The notes under the pieces are model-generated. The model worked only from the letters and a program-made list of their open reading frames with translations. It had not been told where the DNA came from and did not search any database. A DNA stretch of 42,540 bases from Virgibacillus alimentarius (GTDB lineage: Bacteria; Bacillota; Bacilli; Bacillales; Amphibacillaceae), in the NCBI RefSeq assembly GCF_000709085.1, contig NZ_JFBD01000013.1, positions 1 through 42,540 of the forward strand, in the 5' to 3' direction. Below, piece by piece: positions 7,738-16,749 of this stretch (positions are counted from its first letter, which is position 1; every line of letters starts with the position of its first letter). The translations under genes and the position numbers were made by a program.

Positions 7738-9593
7738 GTCCCGTTATTCGTTCCATTACTTCGTTGGTTTTCCAGCTTTGCCTGGATTTTTTTAATTTCT
7801 TTATTTGGCGGTGTTAAACTGACAATAATATCGCCTGCTCCAGGAATTGCCTTCGTGTCCTCCGCATAAAATCTAATTTGTCCAGACGGCTTAATAACAT
7901 ATAAAAATACGGTAGCATCATCTTTTTCTTCGACATATTGTTTATAACTATATTGCTGTGTAATCGTTGTTTGGCGGAAAATATAGCCATTGTTAATTTT
8001 TTCATTTAAATCATCCAGCGCCATTTTCTCTTTAAATAAAATACGTCCTCCGATTTTCGATACAATATCACTAGAACTACTGTCTATCTGCCTGAAAGGG
8101 CTAATTTTAAATACATTGGTTCTTCCGTATTCAGGCATAAAAGTTGTACATACAAGTGCATTGTACGAATGAAAATCCGTAGCTGCAATTATATACTCAT
8201 ATGGAATCGTGTCCAAGTTATATTCTGTTTGCTCTGACAGCATTTCCCCGTGGTAAAAAGGTACACCCTCTTTTCTTGCATAACGAAGTTTTTCCCAGGA
8301 GGAGTCAACAATAATAATAGGTACTCTTGCTTTTCTAAGTGATTTTGCAAGTTCTACGGTAAACGGGTTACTGCCGACAATCAGTGTTCCAGGTCTTCCT
8401 TCCATTGATAAATGAAGCTTTTTTGCTAAACCGCGAATCGAGAATCCGTGCGCAATAACCGTAAAAATCACTAGTCCGAACGTTAACGTAGTCAAAATAG
8501 AGGCATCTTCATAGCCAGCATCAGTCAGAATCGAAGCAAAATAACTGGAAACCGTTAATGCGACAATTCCTCTGGGTGCAATCCACCCTACTAACGCTTT
8601 CTCATTTAATGACAAGTCTGTTTTAATCGTTGAGAGAAAAATGGACAATGGACGTACTGCAAACATCATCAATAATACATAACCGATAATATTTGGACTA
8701 AATATTTGCAACAATGTATCCATTTTTAATGAGGCAGTCAGCATAATAAAGATTGCTGATATTAAAAGAATGGACACATTTTCCTTGAAGTGCCTCATAT
8801 CAGCAACAGAGCTTATTCCCATGTTTGCTAATGTAATACCCATGGCAGTCACTGAAAGCAGTCCCGTTTCATGCATGAATTCATCTGGTATCGTAAAGCA
8901 TAAAATCACTACGACAAAAACAGCGGGGGACTTCAAGAATTCAGGTATATGTCCTGTCTCAAACATCCAACCAATTCCTCTTCCACACAGCCATCCGAAA
9001 ATGCCAGCAAAAACAGATCCGACAAAGAATAGAACAAGTGCCGTCCCATTCGGATTCTCAGCCGTCAAATAAGCGATAATTTCAAAAGCAAATACCGCTA
9101 AGAGAGCACCGATCGGGTCAACAATAATACCTTCCCATTTTAAAATTTTTGCTGGACGCGGCTTTAATTTTGACTGGCGGAGCAAGGGCATAATAACGGT
9201 TGGACCTGTAACAATAAATAATCCACCAATCACAAAAGCGACTGGCCATGATAACCCTGCAATATAATGAGCGGTTAAAGAGCCAAGTATCCAAGCAATA
9301 AAAGCACCGATCGTAGAGATACGAAATACAGGCTTTCCAAGGCCTCTTAATTCCTTAAAGTTTAAATTCAAACTTCCTTCAAAAAGGATGATAGCAACTG
9401 CAACGGATATAATAGGATTATATAAATTACCGAAATCTTCCTCTGGATTGATGAACCCTAAAATTGGTCCTACCAGCAAACCTGTAACAGACATTACAAC
9501 AATCGCTGGTATCCGGTAACGCCAGGCTGCCCACTGGGCTCCAATCCCTAAAAGACCGATAAGCATAATTTCAAATAAGATAGATGGAACCAT
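7728..9593 (-). CDS. Cation:proton antiporter with RCK (TrkA-N) domain
   Basis: A 621-residue membrane antiporter of the CPA1/NhaP type. Residues 1 to about 390 form 11-12 hydrophobic helices with the family features GLLVGPILGF, ILFEGSLNL, TGPTVIMPLLRQ and LKWEGIIVDPIGALLA. From about residue 395 comes a nucleotide-binding RCK/TrkA-N domain (GTLIVGSNPFTVELAKSLR), then a short TrkA-C-like tail. RCK-bearing members usually exchange K+ or Na+ for H+ under ligand control. ATG at 9593 is preferred because GAGGGGG lies 6-7 bases upstream; the earlier ATG at 9608 lies within that site. Ion preference cannot be read from the sequence. Confidence 0.9.
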   Translation of the reverse strand: MVPSILFEIMLIGLLGIGAQWAAWRYRIPAIVVMSVTGLLVGPILGFINPEEDFGNLYNPIISVAVAIILFEGSLNLNFKELRGLGKPVFRISTIGAFIAWILGSLTAHYIAGLSWPVAFVIGGLFIVTGPTVIMPLLRQSKLKPRPAKILKWEGIIVDPIGALLAVFAFEIIAYLTAENPNGTALVLFFVGSVFAGIFGWLCGRGIGWMFETGHIPEFLKSPAVFVVVILCFTIPDEFMHETGLLSVTAMGITLANMGISSVADMRHFKENVSILLISAIFIMLTASLKMDTLLQIFSPNIIGYVLLMMFAVRPLSIFLSTIKTDLSLNEKALVGWIAPRGIVALTVSSYFASILTDAGYEDASILTTLTFGLVIFTVIAHGFSIRGLAKKLHLSMEGRPGTLIVGSNPFTVELAKSLRKARVPIIIVDSSWEKLRYARKEGVPFYHGEMLSEQTEYNLDTIPYEYIIAATDFHSYNALVCTTFMPEYGRTNVFKISPFRQIDSSSSDIVSKIGGRILFKEKMALDDLNEKINNGYIFRQTTITQQYSYKQYVEEKDDATVFLYVIKPSGQIRFYAEDTKAIPGAGDIIVSLTPPNKEIKKIQAKLENQRSNGTNNGTKE

Positions 9594-9808
9594 TTGATAC
9601 CCCCTCATATAAGCGCATGTAAGTTCAAATTGCCTTCCACCAACATGACGATTTTAAATATATAGGGTCAGTTTAAATGGGAAAGAGGAGAATGTAAATA
9701 CTTTTAATCATTTATATTTTAAAAACAAATTTTTCTCTATTATCATAATAATTAGTAATCGGACACATAATTTTTGAAATTAAAGCCATTAAAATTATTC
9801 TACATATA

Positions 9809-9838
9809 TTGACATAAACTGCGCTTCATTGGTAGTAT
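9809..9838 (+). promoter_or_regulatory. SigA-type promoter of brnQ
   Basis: TTGACA (9809-9814) is followed after 18 bases by TAGTAT (9833-9838). The predicted start near 9845 leaves a leader of roughly 120 bases before the GTG start. Confidence 0.55.
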
Positions 9839-9882
9839 ATATTTTGTTTGATTTGAATGAAATGTCTATACAATTCGATTCC

Positions 9883-9925
9883 CCTTTTTAATTTTCAGAT
9901 AATATTGAAAAAGGATACTTTTTTT
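9883..9925 (+). promoter_or_regulatory. Terminator-like hairpin in the brnQ leader (possible attenuator)
   Basis: CCTTTTT (9883-9889) can pair with AAAAAGG (9908-9914). An alternative pairing TTTTCA (9892-9897) with TGAAAA (9906-9911) uses the same right arm. Seven T follow at 9919-9925. The stems are AU-rich and weak. Inside lie the codons ATA ATA TTG of an open frame (9857-9967) that ends by overlapping the brnQ start, but that frame has no ribosome binding site. Confidence 0.3.
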
Positions 9926-9963
9926 GAAACTAAATTGTTGCAAGTTTGGGAGGATAACACATC

Positions 9964-11247
9964 GTGAATAAAAATACATTTATTATAGGTTTTATGCTTT
10001 TTGCTCTTTTTTTTGGGGCGGGAAATTTAATTTATCCACCAACACTCGGTTCTGAATCCGGCACATCTTACTGGACCGCAATCGCCGGATTTGTCATCAC
10101 TGGTGTTGGACTGCCAATACTTGCAGTAACAGCTATTTCATTTGTGAAAAATGATGCAAGAGAATTAGCAAACCATGTACATCCGCTATTCGGGCTTATC
10201 TTTACTTCGATTGTATATCTTGCCATTGGACCTTTTTTCGGAATACCACGTGCTGCTACTGTTGCTTATGAAATGAGTGTGGAACCATTCATCGGAGATA
10301 AAGCCTCCATGGCATTATTTATTTTTACAACCATATTTTTCGCACTTGTTTTACTTGTCAGTCTTAACCCATCTAAAATGGTTGATCGGATTGGCCAGTT
10401 CTTAACACCAATTTTGTTACTCGCGATTGTTGCTTTAAGTATTGGGGGATTTATCCTACTTAAAGACCCACTAGGAGCACCTGGAGAAAAGTATGTAAGT
10501 TCTCCATTTTTTACGGGATTCGTAGAGGGGTACTTGACCATGGATGCTATTGCTGCATTTGCATTTGGTATCATCGTTGTAAATGCATTTAAAGAACGTG
10601 GAATTTCAACGCAGAGCAACCTTATTAAATCAACTTTAAAATCGGGCATAATAACAGCAATTGGCTTAATTGCAGTCTATGCATCTATTGGTTGGATTGG
10701 TGCTAAAATGGCAAGTCAAGGAACCTATGAAAATGGAGGCGAAATTTTATCCAGTGCAGCTAACTTCATGTTCGGTGACTTCGGTACCTTATTACTCGGT
10801 ATTATTGTTACCCTTGCATGTTTTACTACAGCAGTCGGATTAATCGTTGCCTCAGGACAATACTTCAGTAAAATTATTCCGCTTCCATATCCTGTCATTA
10901 TCACGATTTGGACATTGGCAAGCTATCTGATTGCAAATCAGGGACTAAATACCATTATTAGCTATTCTGTCCCCGTACTTACTTTCATTTACCCAATTAC
11001 GATTGTTCTTATTCTCTTAACCTTCACGCAAAGACTCTTTCATTCTTCCAGTGAAGTGTACCGCGGGGCGATTATTGGTACGATGATTGTTAGTATTTAT
11101 GATGGATTAATAGAATTTGGCCTTGAATTGCCAACAATAACAAGTTTTATGGAAAAGCTTCCATTTTTCACAATCGGCCTTGGCTGGATTGTCCCAGCCT
11201 TCATTGGTGCCGCCATTGGCTTTTTATTTTCACGAACAAAAAACTGA
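9964..11247 (+). CDS. brnQ: Branched-chain amino acid:cation symporter BrnQ
   Basis: This is an LIVCS-family symporter that takes up isoleucine, leucine and valine with Na+ or H+. The 427-residue protein is almost entirely hydrophobic, about 12 helices. It opens with the typical NTFIIGFMLFALFFGAGNLI motif and continues with GFVITGVGLPILAV. The GTG start has GGGAGG about 10 bases upstream. A terminator overlaps the stop codon, and the leader may contain an attenuator. It is a stand-alone transcription unit. Confidence 0.93.
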   Translation: MNKNTFIIGFMLFALFFGAGNLIYPPTLGSESGTSYWTAIAGFVITGVGLPILAVTAISFVKNDARELANHVHPLFGLIFTSIVYLAIGPFFGIPRAATVAYEMSVEPFIGDKASMALFIFTTIFFALVLLVSLNPSKMVDRIGQFLTPILLLAIVALSIGGFILLKDPLGAPGEKYVSSPFFTGFVEGYLTMDAIAAFAFGIIVVNAFKERGISTQSNLIKSTLKSGIITAIGLIAVYASIGWIGAKMASQGTYENGGEILSSAANFMFGDFGTLLLGIIVTLACFTTAVGLIVASGQYFSKIIPLPYPVIITIWTLASYLIANQGLNTIISYSVPVLTFIYPITIVLILLTFTQRLFHSSSEVYRGAIIGTMIVSIYDGLIEFGLELPTITSFMEKLPFFTIGLGWIVPAFIGAAIGFLFSRTKN

Positions 11248-11267
11248 CGTCTTGCGTCAGTTTTTTT
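11244..11267 (+). terminator. Terminator of brnQ
   Basis: CTGACG (11244-11249) and CGTCAG (11255-11260) pair around a TCTTG loop and are followed by seven T. The stop codon of brnQ lies in the left arm. Confidence 0.88.
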
Positions 11268-11331
11268 ATGAAATGAATCGAGTCTAAGATCGTGAAAATA
11301 TGTTAGGATAGAAAAATAAAGGAGGATCCCA

Positions 11332-13476
11332 TTGTTAGTGAAAGAGGAAAAAATTCTACAAACCTATTTTGGCTATGAAACGTTTCGTCCCGGACAAAAA
11401 GAAACAATCGATAATATCTTGCAAACGAAAAACACACTTGCTGTCATGCCTACAGGTGGAGGAAAATCGTTATGCTATCAAATTCCCGGCCTGTCTAGAG
11501 ACGGCACAGCGATTATCATTTCTCCATTAATTTCACTGATGAAAGACCAAGTTGATGCTCTAAAATCACTAGGCATACCTGCTACATATATTAACAGTTC
11601 GCTATCAGCAAGTGAACAGCAAACACGACTTCAGGATGTCTTTAAAAACAGGTATAAATTTGTTTACGTTGCACCCGAGCGTTTTGAATCCTATAGCTTT
11701 ACGAATACCATAAAAAGAATCCCCTTATCTCTAGTAGCCTTTGATGAAGCACACTGTATTTCTCAATGGGGGCATGACTTTAGACCAAGCTATCGATCCA
11801 TCGTTCCTCAGTTAAAACAGCTTGCTAACATTCCTGTATTCGTTGCCCTAACTGCTACTGCTACGGAAGAAGTTATTTCTGATATTCAGCAGCTGCTTCA
11901 TATAGAAAAGGATTCCGTCATTAATACTGGCTTTGAGCGTGACAATTTATCCTTTCATATTGTAAAGGGGAAAGATCGCACATCTTATGTTCGTTCCTTT
12001 CTAGAGGAGCATCCGAATGAATCTGGAATCATTTACACAGCAACACGAAAACAGGCAGATTCCTTATATGAACAGCTTCAGAAGCGAGGATTCTCCGTAT
12101 CCAAATACCATGCGGGTCTGTCTGAAGAGGCGCGTAAGCAAGCACAAGTTGCTTTCATCCATGATGAGGTAAATATCATGATTGCCACAAATGCATTTGG
12201 AATGGGAATTGATAAGTCAAACGTACGCAATATCATTCACTACGCAATGCCAATGAATATCGAGTCTTATTATCAGGAAGCCGGAAGAGCAGGACGGGAC
12301 GGGGAACCCAGTGATTGTATTCTACTATTCTCACCGCAGGACATTCAATTACAGAAATTTTTAATTGAACAATCCATGATGAATGACGAAGCCAAACAGC
12401 TGGAATATCGTAAATTACAGGCCATGATTAATTATTGCCATACACATGGCTGCCTGACTTCTTTCATCTTAGATTATTTTAATGATCAACCCACACAAGA
12501 GACTTGTGGACGGTGCAGCAATTGCGTGCACCGCCAGGAAAAAACAGAAATAACTGAAGAAGCACAAATGATTCTTTCCTGTGTAAAAAGAATGGGTGAA
12601 CGCTTCGGAGTTGGCATGACCGCCAAAGTACTTAAAGGTTCAAAAGACAAAAAGATAAGAGAATTTCAATTAAATAACTTATCCACCTATGGCATTCTGT
12701 CCGCTTACACGGAAAAAGAACTGACCGAGTGGATTCACTTTTTAATTGCCGAACAACTCCTTGCTACAGAAGAAGGAAAATTTCCAACCCTGAAATTAAA
12801 CCGAAACTCTGTGGATGTATTAAAAGGGCAGAGACCCGTATGGATGTATACCGCTCCATTACCGGTTAACGAACAAGCAGACTATCATGAAGATTTATTT
12901 ACGAAACTGCGAGCATTACGCAAGCAAATTGCCGATGAAAAAAATGTGCCACCCTATGTTTTATTTTCTGACGCAACATTAAAAGAATTAAGTCGTTATA
13001 TCCCGGAAGAAAAGGAAGATATGCTCGACATTAAAGGAATTGGCGAAAAGAAATACGAACAGTATGGAGAGGTATTCCTGGATGTTATTAAAGGCTGGCG
13101 CAAAGATCATCCCGATGTAAAAGCAAAAATACAGATTTCAAGTACTTCACCAGCAAAACCGAAAAAAGACCCGAATGATGACCGGCCAAGTCACATGATT
13201 AGTTATCAGATGTTCCAATCCGGAAAATCCATCAAGGATATTGCTCTTATCAGGGAAATGTCTTCCCAAACCATCGAAAAACATTTGTTCAGGGCATACA
13301 AAGATGGCTTTCCACTGGCATGGGAGATATTTTTTAATCCTGAAGAAGAGACACAAATTTTAGCAGCATACGAGGAAGTTGCGGAACCTCGCTTAAAGCT
13401 ATTAAAAGAAGCCTTACCGGAATCATATAGTTATACAAAAATTAAGGCTGTTTTAGTAAAGAATGATATCATGTAA
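11332..13476 (+). CDS. recQ: ATP-dependent DNA helicase RecQ (long form)
   Basis: This is a 3'-5' superfamily-2 helicase for recombination and fork repair. Domains in order: the helicase core with Walker A PTGGGKSLCYQ (Lys45), the DEAH box DEAHCISQWGHDFR near residue 138 and motif VI QEAGRAGRDGEPS near 315; a zinc-binding RecQ-CT domain with cysteines in HGCLTSF and ETCGRCSNC near 374-397; an HRDC domain near 510-590; and a C-terminal helix-turn-helix extension near 620-690 (SGKSIKDIALIREMSSQTIE). At 714 residues it is clearly longer than the 591-609 of B. subtilis and E. coli RecQ. The start is TTG, with GGAGG 7 bases upstream. Confidence 0.95.
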   Translation: MLVKEEKILQTYFGYETFRPGQKETIDNILQTKNTLAVMPTGGGKSLCYQIPGLSRDGTAIIISPLISLMKDQVDALKSLGIPATYINSSLSASEQQTRLQDVFKNRYKFVYVAPERFESYSFTNTIKRIPLSLVAFDEAHCISQWGHDFRPSYRSIVPQLKQLANIPVFVALTATATEEVISDIQQLLHIEKDSVINTGFERDNLSFHIVKGKDRTSYVRSFLEEHPNESGIIYTATRKQADSLYEQLQKRGFSVSKYHAGLSEEARKQAQVAFIHDEVNIMIATNAFGMGIDKSNVRNIIHYAMPMNIESYYQEAGRAGRDGEPSDCILLFSPQDIQLQKFLIEQSMMNDEAKQLEYRKLQAMINYCHTHGCLTSFILDYFNDQPTQETCGRCSNCVHRQEKTEITEEAQMILSCVKRMGERFGVGMTAKVLKGSKDKKIREFQLNNLSTYGILSAYTEKELTEWIHFLIAEQLLATEEGKFPTLKLNRNSVDVLKGQRPVWMYTAPLPVNEQADYHEDLFTKLRALRKQIADEKNVPPYVLFSDATLKELSRYIPEEKEDMLDIKGIGEKKYEQYGEVFLDVIKGWRKDHPDVKAKIQISSTSPAKPKKDPNDDRPSHMISYQMFQSGKSIKDIALIREMSSQTIEKHLFRAYKDGFPLAWEIFFNPEEETQILAAYEEVAEPRLKLLKEALPESYSYTKIKAVLVKNDIM

Positions 13477-13530
13477 AGAAAACTCAAAGCTATTAAAAAA
13501 AGGTTAGGACATAACTAGCCAAGAATAAGT

Positions 13531-13576
13531 AAAAATGGGTTCATCATCAAAGGCCGATGATCGAACCCATTTTTCG
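13531..13576 (+). terminator. Left hairpin of repeat B, likely recQ terminator
   Basis: AAAAATGGGTTC (13531-13542) pairs with GAACCCATTTTT (13563-13574), with ATCATC/GATGAT extending the stem. A U-tract results in both directions. recQ ends 54 bases upstream without another terminator. Confidence 0.7.
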
Positions 13577-13780
13577 TTATAATAAATTTTCTGGTTTTTC
13601 ATATCTAGTTGACTGGAACGAAAGGCGGCTGACTCCTGCGGGAATAGCACAGGTCTGAAGACCCCACGTGAAGTGGTTTTCTTCCGAGGAGGCTGAGGCC
13701 GTGCCCGCGGAAAGCAGCCGCCTGCAGTGCAAGTCAACGGGATTACTAAATAAGTATAAATCGCACGGAAAAATAAAATA

Positions 13781-13826
13781 AAGAAGTTCGCGAGTTCCAT
13801 CTAGAGATAGGGCTCCCGAACTTCTT
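13781..13826 (-). terminator. Right hairpin of repeat B, likely ampS terminator
   Basis: AAGAAGTTCG (13781-13790) pairs with CGAACTTCTT (13817-13826). The AT-rich flank at 13769-13780 gives a U-rich tail on the minus strand. ampS stops at 13863. Confidence 0.65.
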
Positions 13827-13862
13827 TTACATTTACTGGGGTCTTGTCCCAGGCTCTTCCTA

Positions 13863-15107
13863 TTATTTCCCTTTTATATCCAAAGCCCATGTACCGTTTC
13901 TAAAAACAGCTTCTGTTGTACCATCTGCTTTTACACCGTCAATGTCTAGCTTTTCTGAGCCAATCATGAAGTCAACATGTGTCAAGCTATCATTCACACC
14001 ATGCTGATCCAGTTCTTTCTCATCCATTTCGGCCCCGCCTGCTAGGTTTGTTGGATAAGCCTTACCGAGCGCAATATGGCAAGATGCGTTCTCATCAAAT
14101 AACGTATTATAAAAAATCAGACCGGACTGGGAAACAGGGGATTCATGTGGTACTAATGCAACTTCCCCTAGGCGCTTGGCACCTTCATCCGTATCCAGTA
14201 AATGCTTTAATGTTTCTTCCCCTTGCTCCGCCTGATAGTCTACTACTTTCCCGTCTTTAAATGTCAGGCTAAAGTTATCAATGAGGCTTCCCCCATAATT
14301 TAAAGGCTTTGTGCTCGTCACTGTTCCATTCACCCCATATTTATGCGGCAGGGAAAATACTTCTTCCGTCGGCATGTTTGGATTAAAAGTAATCCCTTTT
14401 TCCGACTCGGCTGACCCGCCTTTCCAAATATGGCCTTTAGGAAGCTCAATTTCTAAATCTGTGCCCGGCGCTTTATAAATTAACTTTTGATAGTTTTTCT
14501 CATTTAATATTTCCCTGGCTATTTTCAATGTCTCATTATGCGCATCCCAAGCAGCGACAGGATTATCCTGATCAACACGGACAATTTTCACAATTGCTTC
14601 CCATAAACTTTCGATTGCATCATCCTTTGATTGATCAGGAAAGATTTTTTGCGCCCAGTTCCCAGTCGGGATAGAAATAATAGACCAGGTAATTTTATCA
14701 TTCATCGTATATTTTCGGAAATTCTTCATCGCTTCCGCACCAGCTTTATTCGCCTTCGCAATCAAGGAAGGATCAATATCCTTCAATAAATCTGGATCGG
14801 TGGAGCGGATGGACAGGACAGCTGCACCATCTTCTGCGTACATATCATGTAATTTCACTTTCCACTCCGGATAATGAGCAATTACTTCTTCCGGAGCATT
14901 TTTAAATTTGAGCAACGTTAATTCATCATCTACCCAATTAATATGGACATCTTTCGCTCCTAATTCATATGCTTTGTGGGCAACGATTTTAGTAAAATCA
15001 GCACCCTCTATCGGAGCATTTATCATTAAAGCTTGATTTTTTTGTAAATTAACGCCTGTACGAAGCGCTAATTCAGCATATTTTTCTTGCGTTTGTTGAC
15101 GAACCAT
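13863..15107 (-). CDS. ampS: Aminopeptidase of the M29 family (AmpS-like)
   Basis: A 414-residue cytoplasmic metalloaminopeptidase of family M29 (thermophilic aminopeptidase, B. subtilis AmpS, S. aureus AmpS). Family features: GVNLQKNQALMINAPIEGAD at the start, the metal-site region around GSAESEKGITFNPNMPTEEV near residue 235, HKYGVNGTVTSTKPLNYGG after it, and EVALVPHESPVSQSGLIFYN near 320 followed by FDENASCHIALGKAYP. Three consecutive ATG codons open the frame. The third (15107) is chosen because GGAGG then lies 7 bases away. It stands alone, with repeat B supplying the 3' terminator. Confidence 0.93.
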   Translation of the reverse strand: MVRQQTQEKYAELALRTGVNLQKNQALMINAPIEGADFTKIVAHKAYELGAKDVHINWVDDELTLLKFKNAPEEVIAHYPEWKVKLHDMYAEDGAAVLSIRSTDPDLLKDIDPSLIAKANKAGAEAMKNFRKYTMNDKITWSIISIPTGNWAQKIFPDQSKDDAIESLWEAIVKIVRVDQDNPVAAWDAHNETLKIAREILNEKNYQKLIYKAPGTDLEIELPKGHIWKGGSAESEKGITFNPNMPTEEVFSLPHKYGVNGTVTSTKPLNYGGSLIDNFSLTFKDGKVVDYQAEQGEETLKHLLDTDEGAKRLGEVALVPHESPVSQSGLIFYNTLFDENASCHIALGKAYPTNLAGGAEMDEKELDQHGVNDSLTHVDFMIGSEKLDIDGVKADGTTEAVFRNGTWALDIKGK

Positions 15108-15198
15108 CATCATACCTCCATTTTAAAAATTTATGAGATTCCCAAGAATATTATTTCATACCATACAGGATTTACCAACTATATGAAAACAATTCAGG

Positions 15199-16620
15199 TT
15201 AAGAATTTTCCTTTGCTTGTTTACGCTCCCAGTACTCAATGCCTGTTTCATCTTCTAATACATCTCTGTAAAACACAGGGTCTTTCCCAGCCTTGCGCTG
15301 CTGCCTGTAATCTTTCAGAACACGATTTGCTACTTTAAATAATTTTGTAATCGCATAAAGGTTAATCAGTGCCATGATTGCCATGGTGACGTCAGCAAGT
15401 GCCCAGACCAGATCAAAAGAAGCTAAAGCACCAAACACCACCATGACGAGCGCAACGATTCGATAGATAAATAATCCAACTTTACTATCTTTGATATAAC
15501 CGATATTACTTTCCCCGTAATAGTAATTTCCTAAAATAGAACTATATGCAAATAGAAAGATGGCAATCGCAATGAAAGCGGAAGCCCAACCGCCAACATG
15601 AAATTCAAAAGCTTTTTGCGTTAATTGAATACCATCTGCCTTACTTCCCTCATAGCCGCCAGCAGAAATAAGAATAAATCCTGTTGCACTACAGATTAAA
15701 ATCGTATCAAAAAATACACCCAAGGCCTGAATGAAGCCTTGTTTAGCAGGGTGCGTTACTTCTGCAGTAGCCGCAGCGTTCGGGGCACTCCCCATACCAG
15801 CTTCATTAGAGAATAATCCACGTTTAATCCCCATCATAATTGCCGCTCCAAATCCACCACCGGCAACTTCGCGAATACCAAAAGCATTAGCAAAAATAAG
15901 TCCAATCATATTAGGAATTTCTGTAATATTCATGATAAGGACATAAATCGCTAGTAAAATATACAAAATGGCCAAAACAGGTACGATAATCTGCGTTACA
16001 TTCGCAATACTTCTTAGACCGCCAAATATGACGACTGCAGTTAATAAGACAAGGACAATCGCCATGTACTCTGCACCAAATTCAAATTCTCCGGCAAAAG
16101 CCAAGCTGATCGTGTTTGCCTGCACAGAATTAAATACAAGTCCATATGTAAATGTAATCGTGATTGCAAATACAATCCCAAGCCAGCGTTTATTTAATCC
16201 CTTCTCCATATAATAAGCAGGGCCACCCCGATACTGCGTTTTTCCAGGAACTTTATACACCTGTGCAAGTGTACTTTCCACAAAAGCTGTAGCAGAGCCG
16301 AGCAGCGCAAGCAGCCACATCCAGAAGATAGCACCTGGACCTCCTGCAGCGATTGCAGTTGCTACACCCGCCAAATTACCAGTTCCAACCCTTGATGCAG
16401 CACTTATAGCAAATGCCTGGAAAGAAGATGTTCCCTTTTTACCCGAAGCATCGATTGTTCGTTTATCAAATAATACACGGAACATTTCTGTAAAGTATCT
16501 GAACTGTACGAAGTTCGTCTTAAACGTAAACCATAAACCTAACCCAATGAGTACTGCAATTAGCACATACGTCCACAGTACATCATTTACTTCACCTATT
16601 ATTTTTTCAATTATATCCAA
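15199..16620 (-). CDS. alsT: Alanine/glycine:cation symporter (AgcS family, AlsT-like)
   Basis: A 473-residue sodium- or proton-coupled importer of alanine, glycine or glutamine, with about 10-11 membrane helices. Signatures are FQAFAISAASRVGTGNLAGV near residue 67, GGPGAIFWMWLLALLGSATAF after it, RGGPAYYMEKGL near 130 and GIKRGLFSNEAGMGSAPNAA near 265. The start is TTG with GGGAG upstream at a rather long spacing of about 11 bases; no in-frame ATG is near. B. subtilis AlsT has been linked to glutamine, so the substrate should be left as small neutral amino acids. Confidence 0.9.
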   Translation of the reverse strand: MDIIEKIIGEVNDVLWTYVLIAVLIGLGLWFTFKTNFVQFRYFTEMFRVLFDKRTIDASGKKGTSSFQAFAISAASRVGTGNLAGVATAIAAGGPGAIFWMWLLALLGSATAFVESTLAQVYKVPGKTQYRGGPAYYMEKGLNKRWLGIVFAITITFTYGLVFNSVQANTISLAFAGEFEFGAEYMAIVLVLLTAVVIFGGLRSIANVTQIIVPVLAILYILLAIYVLIMNITEIPNMIGLIFANAFGIREVAGGGFGAAIMMGIKRGLFSNEAGMGSAPNAAATAEVTHPAKQGFIQALGVFFDTILICSATGFILISAGGYEGSKADGIQLTQKAFEFHVGGWASAFIAIAIFLFAYSSILGNYYYGESNIGYIKDSKVGLFIYRIVALVMVVFGALASFDLVWALADVTMAIMALINLYAITKLFKVANRVLKDYRQQRKAGKDPVFYRDVLEDETGIEYWERKQAKENS

Positions 16621-16716
16621 AATAAAACGTTCTCCCTTCTCCCTTTGAAATAAAAGCTATTTATGATATACCCATCTTCTATTTTATACTAACCAAAGCC
16701 ACAGGAAAATCTCATT

Positions 16717-16748
16717 CAAAAAAAACTTCACTATTTTTTAGTGAAGTT
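16717..16748 (-). terminator. Terminator of the chrA pair
   Basis: AACTTCACTA and TAGTGAAGTT form a perfect 10-bp stem around a five-T loop, with eight A on the left giving the minus-strand U-tract. It lies right after the stop codon at 16750. Confidence 0.85.
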
Positions 16749-16749
16749 T

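Larger units (their letters stand above)
9594..9963. other. Divergent intergenic region between antiporter and brnQ
   Basis: This 370-base AT-rich stretch has no convincing gene. It holds the brnQ promoter (9809-9838), a transcribed leader of about 120 bases and a terminator-like hairpin (9883-9925). No T-box consensus is present. I see no clear promoter for the antiporter. Confidence 0.7.
13477..13862. repeat. Dispersed GC-rich repeat, copy B (most complete)
   Basis: The whole interval between the convergent genes recQ and ampS is non-coding. From about 13503 it contains a left hairpin (13531-13574), a GC-rich core (13611-13740) very close to copy A, an AT-rich spacer, a right hairpin (13781-13826) and the ending ACTGGGGTCTTGTCCCAG. 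The left end reads GGTTAGGACATAACT, roughly the inverse of the right end. No transposase is encoded. It resembles a non-autonomous (MITE-like) element. Confidence 0.8.

Noticed and set aside
9650-9960. T-box riboswitch before brnQ
   Set aside because: The conserved T-box sequence (AGGGTGG...ACCGCG) is absent.
9857-9967. Annotating the brnQ leader frame as a gene
   Set aside because: No ribosome binding site, and the AT-rich region makes open frames common; reported only as a possible attenuator.
13504-13800. Open frame of 98 codons across repeat B
   Set aside because: It spans the hairpins and core of a dispersed repeat; the amino acid sequence is not protein-like and copy A does not preserve it.
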